Assembly (NCBI GenBank): GCA_022575985.1
Contig: JAKSXM010000269.1
Location: forward strand, 3,038,001-3,102,000
Reading direction: 5' to 3'
Origin: Anagrus nilaparvatae
Taxonomy: Eukaryota; Arthropoda; Insecta; Hymenoptera; Mymaridae
DNA: 64,000 nt
Shown here one piece after another: positions 9,595 through 21,129 of this stretch. The notes beneath the pieces were generated by a model, which saw nothing but the letters and a program-made list of their open reading frames with translations, was not told where the DNA came from and made no database searches. The translations under genes were made by a program, and so were the position numbers. Positions within the stretch are counted from its first letter, which is position 1, and each line of letters starts with the position of its first letter.

Positions 9595-11585
9595 TTATGT
9601 TGAAAAAACTGGATTCCCAAGAAAAAAATTGTTATCAAATTTAAAAAAAAAACGTAAAAAACTAAAAAACCAAGGAAAAATTTTTAAATCAAAAAGAATT
9701 TCATTCAATTCGGGTATATTTTTTACGTATCCACCTAAATTTTCAAGGTGATTGACTCGATCTGTCAAAAGTTACAATAATTTTTCGAAAAATATAAAAG
9801 TTTAGGACTAATATCTTATCTGATCTTATCTTATCTTACTACTATATATATTTGAAAATTTATTTGTGTGTCTGTGTGTCTGTGTGTCTGTGTGTGTGTA
9901 TTATCATCAGGGTCAAACCAGTGATCGAAATTATATAAAACCGGTGTCAAATTAAAGAAAAAATGTCCGCGAGTGACATAGGCCATAGTTTTGCGAATCA
10001 GCTATCGTACTTTTGGAGATATTCAATTTTTAGTGTTTTTGAACTTGATAAAATTTTTTAAAATTTTTAACAAAAATTGAAATATCTTGAGACAATCGAA
10101 AAATTTTACTGTCAAACTTTGCAGTATTCGATTTGGCACCAATTCTTGCGTATTCTCCTAAATTTTTACTCAAAACGGAGGTATCTTTAAAATTTTATAA
10201 AATATTTTTGAAGCTGGCCGGAAAATTTTTTTTAATTTTTTTATTTTTTGTGGTATTTATAATCATCTATTTGTGGGTCTGTGTCTGTATGTGTTTCATC
10301 ACCAGGGTTGAATCAATGTCAAAATGAAGTGTCAAAATATAGAGAAAAAGTCAGCGGGTGATATAAGCCATAGTTTTGGAAGTCAGTTACCATACTTTTG
10401 GAGGTATTCAATTTTTACTATTTTTGGAAAAAATAAAATTTTTTGAAAATTTGATTAAAAAGTGAAATAATTTCTAAATATGATAAAATTTTACTGTCGA
10501 AATTGGTATTACTCGATTCCTCACTAATTTATACGTATTCACTTATATTTGCATAAAAAACGGACGCTTCTTTAAAAATGTGTAAATTTTTTTTGAAGTC
10601 TGAAAAATTTTTTCGATAATTTGCAGTAAAATAAAAAAAATAGAGAAAAATTTAGGAAATTTTATAGATTCTTTACTATTCAGAAAACAAAAACATGATT
10701 GTTGTATCATAAATTAATTTTTTTACAAATTAGTTAATCGAGTTTATCATTAACGAAAAATTAGAACCCTCTGAAAAACTAGATTTTGCATATCCAGGAG
10801 TCAAATGTACGATTTTTTATTAAAATGACTGTATTATTTGCAATTTATATTGTTTACGCTACAAACTATTATGACTATAAAGACGCCCCTCTGAAAATTA
10901 TTTGATAAATTTTTATTATGAGGTCCTAAATTCTCTAGATCAAAAATTACCGGAAAAATTGCATATCCAGTTAATAACGCGAAGTTTAAATTATGAAATC
11001 ACTAGCTGACTAACATGATTCATAATAGGTCTTGAAGTCTCTAAGTCTAGATTAACAAAATAGTACACGAGATATTAAGACTAAAATGCTATAGATTCTG
11101 TTCGTGCGGGAGAAACACGTCGATTGCATAAAAAATAAATTATCTTTGGGTCTCTCAAATACCTTTTCAAATAATTTTCCGTAATTAATAATTATAACTT
11201 TACTGGGGACAGAACTAGGGTTGAATCTCCTCTGAAAACTCTTAATGTGTTTGCATAATTATAAATGTGCAGTGAAATGATTTTCTTAAGCAACAGAAAC
11301 AGAAGTAAATGCAATACAGGGGGGGGCGGAGCCCCCCCCCCTCCAACTTTTGCTAGTATTATATAAATTTTTAGTTGAAAAGACTGGATTTCCGAGAAAA
11401 AAATTTTTATCAAATTTCTTAAAATAACCTAGGAAATGGAAAAGTAAGGAAAAATTTTAGTGTGAAAAAGAAGTTCATTCGATTCAGGAATAATTTTTTT
11501 GAATCCACCTAAATTTTTGAGTTAATCGGTTCAACAGCTATAATCATTTTTCAAAAAATTATACAATTTTAGGACTATTATTATA
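9595..11585. repeat. Cluster of direct repeats
   Basis: Two direct duplications overlap here. The segment 9595-9800 (starting GTTGAAAAAACTGGATTCC) returns at 11375-11585. The segment 9850-10250 (starting with TGTGTCTG microsatellite, then CATCAGGGT and GCCATAGTTTTG) returns at 10265-10620. All copies are diverged, at roughly 70-80% by eye. The TGTCTG microsatellite is at 9865-9900. No coding capacity is evident. The block could be the body of a non-autonomous Helitron whose 3' end is at 11356. Confidence 0.6.
11319..11356 (+). mobile_element. Helitron-like 3' terminus
   Basis: A perfect GC hairpin (GGGGGGGGC, loop GGA, GCCCCCCCC; 11319-11339) is followed 13 bases later by CTAG (11353-11356) and then T. 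A GC-rich hairpin 10-15 bases before a terminal CTRR, inserted between A and T, is the usual 3' end of Helitron rolling-circle transposons. The 5' end (TC...) is not identified, and no Rep/helicase frame is present. It would be a non-autonomous copy. Confidence 0.5.
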
Positions 11586-11599
11586 TATTTCTAATTCTT

Positions 11600-12380
11600 A
11601 CTGGTCACTAATTTAGTAACTCAATAAAGTAACTAAAAGAAGCTTGAACAGCTATTATCAGGGTGGGAAGCAACGGATACTTGCGAAACCTAGAGAAGGC
11701 TAGCTAAGTTTATATTGTTGATCACTAACTATGCGCCCGGGTTCCTATGTCCGTAATTTTTATGATTCAGTAAATTTTAGATAATACTTTGGATAAAAAA
11801 AGGTTGTCATACAAAACATTGAGTAACCTAAAACAAAATATCTTTGGAAAAATCGAAGTTGCAAAAGTTGCAGGAGTCCAAGGGCTCGATTTTCGAAATC
11901 GAGGGAGCGAGGGAATAGAGGAATTCCCCATTCTTTTCCCCGGTTTTTAAAATACTCAATTTTTGAAAGCGAAAGGAGAACTCCGGGAGAACTCTCCGGA
12001 GAACATATCCCCCAAAATGTAATCCACACCTACTATAGCAAGGAAATCAGGTAACTCCCTCATTTTAACCATAAGTTTTATATTATAATAATATTCTCAC
12101 GCGCTTAAAAGACATATTTTTTATAATTTTTATGCAAATATATTCATATTAAAGTTATAGTTAATATTAAATAATATAATATATTCTAATACATATTGTG
12201 ATTTTGTGTATATGTAAAATTATTTAAATTATTAATTATTTTTTAAAATAAAAAAAATAATTTAATTTTTAGATAAATTCATTAATGAATTAATATAAAA
12301 TAATAAATTTATTTAAAAAAAATCTGGAACCTAAATCTGGAAGCCACTATGTTGGAATTGCTTGAAAATTACAGAAAAAA
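11600..12380. other. Intronic sequence, no gene seen
   Basis: AT-rich, with an 89-codon minus-strand frame (11760-12029) that I do not recognise. A GC-richer patch at 11890-12010 contains repeated CGAGGGAGCGAGGG and GGAGAACTCCGG words. Confidence 0.35.
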
Positions 12381-12384
12381 TATT

Positions 12385-13495
12385 GCATTATTGTCCCTCG
12401 GTGCTACGCACCTCGGGCCAGAACCCTTTTCATCTATCAAAACAAATTTTTTTTTCTTCTGGATGGCGAAATTTTTTAATAGGATGACGAAATACTCGAA
12501 TTAATTTTTATATATTATGTGTTGCATGTACAAATATAATTAATTTTCTTTTAATTTAAACATTTTTCATTAAAATTTATAACTATTTTTGCAGTTTATA
12601 TTATTATAAATTACAAAATTAATATTTAAAGTTGTCTACAAATTTGTACCCAGCGCGCCGCTAACACTACAGAGCATCAATAAAACGAACAAATAGATAA
12701 AGATGACGAAATTTTTAGGAGATTGTATAATAAAATAATTATTGTATTTCTTATTTCCGTATTTTTTACACAAAATTTTATTAATAATTAAGTATTTTCA
12801 AAGAAATAAAAATTAGAACTAATGAAATAAATAATGAAAAAATCAGCGCAACCAAGCACTACCCGAATAAATTAGATAAAAAATTATGTCAAATGAGTTT
12901 TTTAGAGATAGAAATTTACCTCAAGAAAAAAATATTTAATATCGCATCTGAATGGATATACTAATTACTATCCCTCGAAATAAATTTTTCTTTTGTCCTG
13001 GACGGCAAAATTTTACATTTGGATGACGAAATACTCGAATAAGTTTTCATATACTACTATGATAAATAAAAACCAATATTATTTTTATTTTAAAAATTTA
13101 TTTCAAGAAAAAAATACATATCGTATCTGAATGAAAATATTGATTACTGTCCCTTTGTGCTACGCACCTCGGGCCAGAACCCTTTTCAACCCTCCAAATT
13201 AATTTTTCTTTTGTCCAGAACAGCAAAAGTTTATAATGGATGACGAAGTACTCGAATGAGTTTTCATATATTATTTATGTCGCATCTACAAATGTAATGT
13301 TTTATTATAGTTTAAACATTTTTTATTAAAATTTATAATTATTTTGACAGTTTATAATAATAAATTAAAAAATTAATATTTAAAATTGTTTTATAAATTT
13401 TTTTACAGTGCGTGGCTGATACTGCAGAGCAATAATGAATCGATTAATAAGATAAAATCGAAGACAAAATTTTTAGAAGATTGTATAATAAAATG
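12385..13495. repeat. Direct repeat unit, two long copies and one partial
   Basis: The segment 12385-12750 recurs at 13139-13495, an offset of about 752 bp. Both begin with a GTGCTACGCACCTCGGGCC block and continue with GATGACGAAATACTCGAAT and GATTGTATAATAAAAT. A third partial copy lies at 12965-13090. The start contains nested short hairpins (GGTGC TAC GCACC). They look like local duplications of a noncoding repeat; I see no coding frame. Confidence 0.7.
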
Positions 13496-13499
13496 AGAA

Positions 13500-14520
13500 A
13501 AATATTATATTTTTTATTTATATTTAATTATAACGAAAAATACAAAAAATTTTATAAATAATTAATTATATAAAAATTAAATAACACGCGAGAGTATATG
13601 TGACAGAGAACTTCTTGTATTCTACACCGCTAGCACCCAATAAAAAATATAATTTACGCGCATAACATAATCAACGCGACCAATCAAAACACGAATAAAT
13701 CGATGAGCAGATTTTGATCACACGGCTGTTATTAAATGTAGGATATTAGACTTGGGAAATGAAGCTATTGAACATAATAAAAGAAGCAATAAATTTTATT
13801 TAGCACGAAATATTATAATAATGCAAAAAAAAAAATTTATAAAACAAAATAATTTGTTCTTAAATAAATAAATATTATTTTTATATAAAAGACAATGTAT
13901 GCACGTCATTAAAAAAAAAAATGTGTATCTCAGCATGAGGTAATAAATGTAGGTGTGCATTAAATTTAAAAATTTTCTATTATTAATATTGAAAAGAATA
14001 ATTTATAATAATAAATAATCGACGCACATATTTATTTTTTGTATAATATGTAGTACACATTTTTCGTATTAGTCAGGGGAATAGTATTTTTCACCTCTAA
14101 CTACCTATGAAAGTGTATGAATCAAGGCAGATATGAGTTTAAAGAGATTGCCAGCCCCGTGTTAAATTTTTTCCCCGTTTTATTCTACATCGCCGAAGCT
14201 GTCACGTGGTCACTGTCTCGCATCTTTCTTTTATACGTTTATTTTTACAATATATCCTTTCTTTTCTATTTCTCCGCCGACTTCCCTACCACATAAAAAT
14301 CTTTGCTTTCTATGATTCAAACAAAATTCTACTTTTTTATTAAGACTTATCAAGCGGCAATATTATATAATTTTTAAATTCATTAAAAAATTATTTTTCC
14401 AAAATACGCGGTTGTTAATGTAGGTACAGAAGATACCTGCAGCGTTTCGATCAGCACCAACACATAGATCTCCTCAGTGTGGCTGAGTGTGTTATACAGA
14501 GTGTGGTATAAAAATAATAA
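13500..14520. other. Intronic sequence, no gene seen
   Basis: AT-rich throughout. Nothing resembling a gene or a clear repeat is visible to me. Confidence 0.4.
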
Positions 14521-15120
14521 TTTTTTTTTAATTGATTAATTTTTCCCTGACAACTAACTTCTTTACAAAAAAAAATCATTCTTATTGACCAAATTTTAAT
14601 TTTTAGGTCAAAAGCCTTGAAAACTGTAAGTAGCAATATTTACTTTACACAGTTTTTGACCTAAAAATTTAAATTTGGTTTTTTTCTTTCAGAAATAAAT
14701 ACTTAGAGAAAAGTTAATTAATTAAAAAAAAAAAAAAATTTTATTTTACGATTAAAATCAATCGAATAATGCTGAAATTATTGATGAAATTTGTCTTAAA
14801 AATGATTGATATTAAGCCTTTTTCTGTACTTAAAATATGCATTACTAGCTTGATTTTTGTCGTAAAATAATAATTTTTATTTTAGATCTATTAATTTTTT
14901 TAAGAAAAAAAAAATTTATTTAAGAAAAAAAATCATTCTTATTGACCAAATTTTAATTTTTAAGTCAAAAGCCTTGAAAACTGTAAGTAGCTAAATTTAT
15001 TTAACACAGGTTTCCTTTGGTTTTTGACCTAAAAGTTGAAATGTGGTAAAAAAATGATTTTTTTTTTGAAGGAATGAATACTCAGGGGAAAAAGTAAACG
15101 ATTAAAAAAAAAAGTATTTT
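14521..15120. repeat. Two direct copies of a ~190-bp hairpin repeat
   Basis: AATCATTCTTATTGACCAAA starts at 14574 and again at 14931, a 357-bp period. In each copy this sequence and the following TTTTTAGGTCAAAA pair with a downstream complement (TTTTTGACCTAAAA...AATTTGG), so each copy folds on itself. Between the arms is GTAAGTAG, and after the second arm of the first copy is TTTCTTTCAG, which mimics a tiny intron by chance. Confidence 0.6.
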
Positions 15121-15552
15121 ACCATAATAATCAAGCAATTAATGCATATTTTAAATTCAAAAACAAACTTTTTTCAATATCTTCACGGCAAGGCTGCTTT
15201 GCTTGAAATTTATTTGTTGCTTGAATTTTCAAGCATAGCAAGCAACTGGAGGTATTTTTTAAGACAAATTTGAGGAAAATCTAAAAATGGACTTATATAA
15301 AGAAAAGTTTTTTTTTTTTGGAGTGGTTTTTCATTGGCAATCATATTTTTTATCTATTTTTTTAATTTTATTAATCTGAAAAGTAATTTTGAAAATTTGG
15401 GGTAGCTCAGATACGCAAAAACACGGTTTTTGACATAAAAGGGCAAAATATTTTTGGCATCCATCGCAGATTTCGTGGTCACGTTATTTTTTGCATTCTA
15501 TAGAGTCCAAACTACCAGAAAATCATAGTGGTAGTCGTGGCCTCGTGGCCAC
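15121..15552. other. Intronic sequence, no gene seen
   Basis: AT-rich with a small GC-richer patch near 15180-15250 containing repeated CAAG words. No gene or clear repeat is seen. Confidence 0.35.
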
Positions 15553-15880
15553 GATGTTTAATTTCGTGAAAGATGTTTAGTAAAAGAGATCACTAATAGA
15601 AAAAGAATAAAAAACAATATGTGGGAATGGTATTTACGAGCTTATAGATTGAAAATCAATAAGAAAACAACATCTATGACATCAAAGGGCAACCTTTGAA
15701 CTTGGTATAGAAGATGCCCACGACAACATCAAAATACTTCTCATACAGTAGCTACATTCTTTTACACGGCTTAACGCATATAAGCTACTGTCCAGGGATG
15801 TCGCTAGACACTTGTTTAGGAGACTTGTTTTGATACACCTGGCTAAGACACTTGTTTGAGACACTTGGTTAAGATACTTG
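15553..15880 (+). repeat. Left inverted arm of 8.4-kb composite
   Basis: About 330 bp that are repeated in inverted orientation at 23600-23921, at about 85-88% identity by eye. Shared blocks are GTAAAAGAGATCACTAATAG, GCTTATAGATTGAAA, CAACCTTTGAACTTGGTATAG and TACAGTAGCTACATTCTTT. The inner end contains imperfect short repeats of GACACTTGTTT. The arms bracket a gag relic and two non-LTR elements. Inverted and not direct orientation argues against simple LTRs. Confidence 0.8.
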
Positions 15881-15899
15881 TTACTCTAACTTTCGTTCG

Positions 15900-17270
15900 A
15901 TCGCCCTGAGACACTGAAAGCGTTTGAAAAAGTTATTAGGGATATATTAGCTACTTATGGCCTGCAAAGCAAGAAATGGATTTTTAATACTATTGGAGGA
16001 AAACTTAAAGGTAGAGCAAAATTAGCATATAGGGGTATTGCACTAGCATATGATTCGGTAGAACAGTTATTCCAAGACTTAAAATTAACCTTTGGAGGAA
16101 TACAAAATGCAGACACAATTCGATTAGAATTACGTCGTATAGAGCAAGATTTTGATGAACCAGTGTGTGATTATGCACTAAGAGTTCAAAATCTGGAACA
16201 AAGATTACTCTCACTTTATGATTCATTAGTAAGTATGACTGTAGAAGAAAGAGAGTATTAAAAGAAAAAAACAAAGCTTGAGTCATTAGAATGTTTTTTA
16301 TAAGGCCTGAAAAACCCTCCAGAGTTAAGAGTATCAGCTAAAAAACCAGGAAGTTTACGAGAAGCAGCAAATATAGCAGTAAACCTTGAGGGAAGGTCTA
16401 AAGTCTTGAAAACACATGAAAATTGCTCTACAAGATCAAATAAATATTATGCAAATAAAAATCTTCAATTCTCTACTTTGAGGTATTGAAGAGATTCGAA
16501 TTATTTTGAAGAGCATGAATCCGACGCATCAAATGATTCGTCGGTAGATTTAAATAAATTAAATAAATTAAATCTACCGATGAATCATTTGATGCGTCGG
16601 ATTCATGCTCTTTAAAATACTTCGAATCTCTTTGAGGAATTGAAGATCTTATTAAATAAATTATGGGCATTATTAGCCCCGTTAGCGAAAAATGTAAATG
16701 TTACATGTACAGTAAATGCAGAGTGTCCTTATTATAAATGCCCACATGAATTCAAATCGTGTTCAAAATTTTTTAAAGCAGTAGAATCAGGGGAAGTATC
16801 GATCGTAAGTAATATATTGCAAACGGATAGACCTCAAGAACAATTGAAATTTAATCAATTTAATCCATATTTTCCTTTTCCTTTCTGGACAAATTCCCAA
16901 AATAATATAAATCCAATGTTAAACTCAATGATAATATACTGTCTGATAATATACAACAAAATAAAAATTCTTATTACAATAACTGAATATCAAAATTCTA
17001 ATTACAATACTCAACAATTAATTACAATAGAAATTTTAAATGCTCTAATAATTTTAACAATAATTATAGAAATGATTACAGAAGAAATAGAAATTACAGA
17101 AATAATAAGAATGTTAATAACAGAGTAGATCTGAATAATCGTTTTCAAAATCAAAACCTTTTTCAAAATAAGTTTGGAGAAAGAAATAATTGTACTTTTA
17201 ATAATATGTATGCACAAAATTCTGATTGCTGGCCATTTTGTAATGATGATAATAATGATAATTTTGATAG
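15900..17270 (+). pseudogene. Decayed gypsy-type gag
   Basis: From about 15912, the frame reads as a Gag-like helical domain with words such as KGRAKLAYRG, FGGIQNADTIRLELRRIEQ and CDYALRVQNLEQRL, which resemble capsid domains of Ty3/gypsy and related retrotransposons. Stops interrupt it at about 16259 (TAA) and 16302 (TAA). An inverted duplication at 16459-16652 breaks it again. After this comes an ECPYYKCPHEFKSCSKFF segment (frame from 16640). Past about 17000, a different frame gives an Asn/Arg-rich tail (NNYRNDYRRNRNYRNN), as in nucleocapsid regions, so at least one frameshift is present. No protease or RT follows, because an R1-like element is inserted at 17274. Assignment to gypsy is by general pattern only. 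Confidence 0.5.
16459..16652. repeat. Near-perfect inverted duplication in gag relic
   Basis: Two arms of about 90 bp (16459-16553 and 16561-16652) meet around an AAATAAATT spacer. The inner 45 bp on each side (GAGCATGAATCCGACGCATC and onward) are almost identical. The right arm is the reverse complement of the gag coding strand on the left, with a small internal deletion. It looks like a single template-switch or snap-back event, not an inserted element. Confidence 0.85.
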
Positions 17271-17713
17271 CTGTTTTTTTTTGTGCACACTGGCAGAGAG
17301 GTGAGAATGCATTACACACGAACAGAACCCGGTGTTCTGAACAGTTTCGGACTCTATGATGGCAAGGCACTCTGCAAAGAATGCATTGCCCCATGTTTAC
17401 CGACTAATCTCACCCCTCATTATACCTTATACAAGTCAGGCCGGAACCGTTTATCACATTACATCGGGTTGACTTAAGGCCATGTATCTTCTTTGGTTGA
17501 AGATCCTTCCATCCATTAATCCTTTCATCCTGGAGATCCTTTTTTTCTCCTTCTTGTTATTTCACCGTGTCGTCAACTAGATAAATACGTAAGTTTATAA
17601 TAAATAAATATTTAAATAAATAAATAGATATCCTTGTACGTCTTACATAGTCCCTTCTTTGGTGCCGCGTGCAAGAACCGTCCATCTCGGTCGCTCCTAC
17701 ACACGGCTCCTAG

Positions 17714-18364
17714 TTAGGGTGTCGTCAATAGCTTTTTAGTTCGCAGAATATCCTCCACGAACCTTGCGACAGCAGTCCATCCTTCTTCATTTTGAAGCAT
17801 TCTTTCAACGACATTGTGAGGCGCACTGTCGCCTATTTCCGCCTCCATTTCCCTCCTTTTGATCACCCACCGATCGCAACGAAAGAACGTGTGATACACA
17901 TCATCGCGTTCGCCGGGACAGAACACACATTCGGAGCTTCCAACTTTGCCCATCCTAAAGAGATAGGACTGAAAAAGCCCGTGTCCCCTGAGAAACTGGG
18001 TCAAGAAGTAATTCACTTCCCCATGTTCTCTCTGGAAACATGGAGCGGCATCTTTTATGAGACGCCTGGTCCATGCGCTGTCTGTGCAATCCTCCCAGAG
18101 CGTCTGCCACTCCAGCATCACATCCCTCCTAACTTCCGCTTTGATACGGTCGACGTCGCCTTCATTTTTTCTATCGTAAATAAGTTTACGCTCTTTGGCG
18201 AAGAGCCTAATTGGGATAATGCCTGCGATCACAAGGACTGCCGCTTCCGAAACAGTCCTGTACGCGCAAGAAACCCTCAGAGCACCTTGCCTCTGAACTC
18301 TTATTATGCCTTTCGCATACATATCCTTGTCTAATGCCTTCCCCCAAATTTCTGCTCCATACAA
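17714..18364 (-). pseudogene. R1-clade ORF2 C-terminal domain (element A)
   Basis: A 216-residue open stretch begins MYGAEIWGKALDKD, the position just after the RT thumb in R1-clade ORF2 proteins. It ends with a C-terminal zinc knuckle, CVFCPGERDDVYHTFFRC (C-x2-C...H-x4-C), about 70 residues before the stop. This cysteine motif is typical of R1 and related non-LTR elements and is thought to bind nucleic acid during target-primed reverse transcription. The segment upstream, which should be the RT domain, is absent, so this cannot encode a working enzyme. The stop is followed by the 3' UTR. Confidence 0.75.
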
Positions 18365-19278
18365 TAGGATGGAGTGAGTTACAGATATTAGTATTAGCTA
18401 TTAAGCTACTAAGAGGAAGCCTCTTGCTGGACTTCGGGACTTTGCTTTAGTCGCTCTTCTTCGCGCTTTGTCTGCGGAGCTCTGCAATTTCTGGGTTCCA
18501 CCAGTACACAGGTGGGTTCTTTCCATTGAACCTTTTTCGAGGCATGGAAGCATCACAGGCTTTCTTAACTACTAAACTAATACTAGTTTCTCCGCGTCTT
18601 CCTTACTTCCTACTCTGCGGGGATTCGCTAGAATTGCCCCTTGTCCCATCGATAAAACTTGTACGAATCGTTCTTTATTCAGCTTATTGAGGTTCCAACC
18701 TCTTGGTTTCGGCCTATATGCCTCGCCAGGGGGCTGTCGTTCGTGCTGGATTTCAAACTGGTGGTCGCTCGCTATAAAATCTTCCATGACGTGCCAGTTA
18801 TTCACTCTTGTGCTCAGGCCTTCAGATGCGAAAGACACGTTATCGTCTCGTTATAGCCGGCCCTTCTAAAGGTAGTGGTGTTACCCACATTCAAGACAAC
18901 GAGTCCCAGCCTGGATACCATTTCAAGGGTCGCCTCCCCTTTTGAGTCAGTGTAGTGCATGCCCCAGTCAACAGCCTTAGTGTTAAAATCGCCTGCAACA
19001 ATTATGTTTCTACGCGTATCTCTCGCAAAGTCTTTTATGCCTAACAATTTCGTATAATACTGCTGTCTAGGTCCGATCGGCGTAAGGTAGCAGCTCACGT
19101 AAGTTATAGTTTTACTTCTAACCCACACAAAGCCCCTACCTCTTCCTGATGCTTCTACTGGTACCTTTTCTTGATTAGCGATCCAAATAGCTGCTGTTCC
19201 GAGTTCGTCGCCGAACCAGGTAGCTGGATTTAAGTTACCCAATGGGTACTGCTCGCAGATGATCCAAAGGTCTTCTTT
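18365..19278 (-). pseudogene. R1-clade endonuclease domain, frameshifted (element A)
   Basis: The minus strand reads AAIWIANQEK, GRGFVWVRSKTITYVSCYLT and VAGDFNTKAVDWGM, then in a second frame IASDHQFEIQ and the RPKPRGWNL motif. These are the central and C-terminal parts of the APE-like endonuclease of R1-clade ORF2. GDFN and SDH are catalytic motifs and are preserved. The first ~40-50 residues are missing at the 5' end. A frameshift sits near 18830. Near 18450 the frame reaches a stop and then runs directly to the C-terminal domain, so about 1.5-2 kb of RT coding is deleted. Confidence 0.75.
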
Positions 19279-20099
19279 GAGAAAAATATAATAATAATAG
19301 TAATGAAAATAATAATAACTCCGCTGTAGCGGTCCCAAGCTGGGAGCCTCATAAGGCTGAGGAAAGAGGAGGGTGGTTTAGGCCACCTTTTTTCAAGGTT
19401 GAACTAGAATCAAGGATATAGGATATAGCTCTCTGGAATAACTGAGACTGCCCTATAAAGCGGATTTTATGCCTTGTCTTTCCCTCGAGCATTCTTGACA
19501 AGCATGCAGCCGCAGACTGCTATCCTAAAACTATCCTTGAGGAAGAGGCACATTAAAAGGGCTCCAAGGTTTTCTCCAACCTAAGTGCGATTTAAGCCAC
19601 ATACAGGGTTGCCTTAGACCTGACGTATTGGCTCTTAGCATGGGAGACTTCTACCTCGAGCACAGCGACGTAGCCGATTAGTAAGTTAGTCGCGAATCCC
19701 GCTAAATCATGACTGCAGGTTTTTTTCTGGTTTAGTAATGTGTGAAGGTGATGGGTTATTGGGAAGTGGCATTGTCATCAGATAAGGAGGAGCAATTCTC
19801 CAATCTGTAGGGTGTCTACCTATGGAATCAATGTCGTCTGGTTCCAGAGTAAAATCTGATATCAGCCCTCATGATTCCTCTGATAGATACCTGATCTGTT
19901 CCATGACGGGTATAAAACATTGTCGAATTGTAGCAAACATGGAAGTGGAAACACTTCAACTGTTAGATTGAAGATTGGTGTTCCCTCTCGTCACCGCCTC
20001 TCAATCGAAGTCTGTTACATGCCGGATTAATAATTGTATTTGATGCCATCAGACATGGTGGTATCTGGTTCTGAACAACCAGAGTTCATATTCGTTTTC

Positions 20100-21060
20100 T
20101 AATGTTAGCGAAGTTGAGCTTGATGACGAAGGCAAGAAGGAAGAAAATATGGAAAGATATCTCCGAGAGTCAAAGGAATATAACAGGGCGTGCATTGAAA
20201 TCCACGCAAACATGGAGAGAGATATTACTCAGATGAGAGATTCAGTAAGAGCAGGAAAAGAAGAAGCAGCAGCAGAAGCAGCCAAAAATAACTGCAGCAG
20301 CAGCAGACCAGCGGCAGGGGGCAGAGAATAAAAGAAGAAAAAAGAAAAAGCCGCAGAAGAAAGAAGGAGACGGCGAATTTCCTCCTTCCGAAGCGACAGA
20401 AAAAGGCAGGAGAAAGAAGCGCCAGAACCGGCGCATAAGGATCCCTAAGCGTAAGGAGGCTCTAATAATAAAGCCTACTGAAGGGAAGTCTTATGCGACA
20501 GCCCTGCTGGAGATCAAAAGAGCTGTTCAACTAAAGGATTCGGGGACTGAGGTTCCCCGATTCCAGAAAACCCAGGATGGCAGCGTCCTTATAGAGCTGA
20601 GCTCGTCGAAAGACCGGCAAAAACTATTAGGCGCTGTCAAGACGGTCGCAGGCCCAGAAAGTACAGTCAAGGAACTGATTCCCCACCTAACCGTGGAGAT
20701 CAGAGGCCTAGATGGTATTACTGGCAGCGACGAAGTAAGGCAGATGGTAAGGGAGGCAACCAAGCTGCAGAACGATGACGACATAAAAGTCGCCATCTTC
20801 AAGGCTAAGGGCACTAAGGCGGATATGGCGGTCGTAGAGCTACTAGAGGCCGCCGCACTAAAATTGACCAATATAAGCTGGCAAAATAATGGCTGGTCTA
20901 ATTGGCAAGTACGCTTAAGAGCCGAGGTTATACGGTGCTTTAAGTGTCTTGGTTTCGGCCACAACCAAATTTGGCATTTAAGGCCACAATTCAGAAAAAT
21001 GTCCTGTGGAGAAAGCAGAATGCTTCCTCTGTAGGGAAAGAACTGACAAGGCCAAGACCG
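20100..21060 (+). pseudogene. R1-clade ORF1 (Gag-like) remnant
   Basis: Two frames carry ORF1-like sequence. The first (20149-20331) is a charged coiled-coil-like segment with many Glu, Arg and Ala. The second (about 20455-21034) contains KSYATALLEIKRAVQL, VEIRGLDGITGSDEVRQMV and the start of a zinc knuckle (CFKCLGFGH). The knuckle then runs into a stop at 21032-21034 before its remaining Cys/His pairs are complete. R1-clade ORF1 proteins bind RNA and form RNP particles through such knuckles. Stops and frameshifts around 20330-20450 and after 21030 break the gene. Confidence 0.65.
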
Positions 21061-21129
21061 ACCTCCTTCCAGGTTGCGGATCATGTAAGTGTTATCGGGA
21101 GGCACTTACGGCAAGGAAGATAAAGTGTC

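Larger units (their letters stand above)
17274..19278 (-). mobile_element. R1-clade non-LTR retrotransposon A (internally deleted)
   Basis: A minus-strand element of about 2 kb. Its 3' end is marked by a nine-base T run (17274-17282, the complement of a poly(A) tail). From 5' to 3' it holds part of an apurinic-type endonuclease (19275-18572), a broken linker, the C-terminal domain (18364-17714) and a ~430-bp 3' UTR. The reverse transcriptase palm is missing. The 5' end is truncated at about 19278, next to an AAT-type microsatellite (19281-19319). The left flank (17240-17270) is also AAT/GAT-rich. It is non-autonomous and dead. Confidence 0.75.

Noticed and set aside
12390..13200. CRISPR-like or regularly spaced array
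   Set aside because: Copies are only two to three, hundreds of bases apart, diverged and in a eukaryotic context; they are local duplications.
14620..14690. GTAAGTAG ... TTTCTTTCAG resembling a mini-intron
   Set aside because: It lies in a duplicated hairpin repeat with no coding frame on either side.
16005..16286. 93-codon minus-strand frame
   Set aside because: Antisense shadow of the gag relic, whose plus strand has recognisable Gag words.
17792..18334. 180-codon plus-strand frame
   Set aside because: Antisense of the R1-like C-terminal domain that has a proper zinc knuckle on the minus strand.
20527..21105. 192-codon minus-strand frame
   Set aside because: Antisense of R1-like ORF1; no domain on the minus strand.
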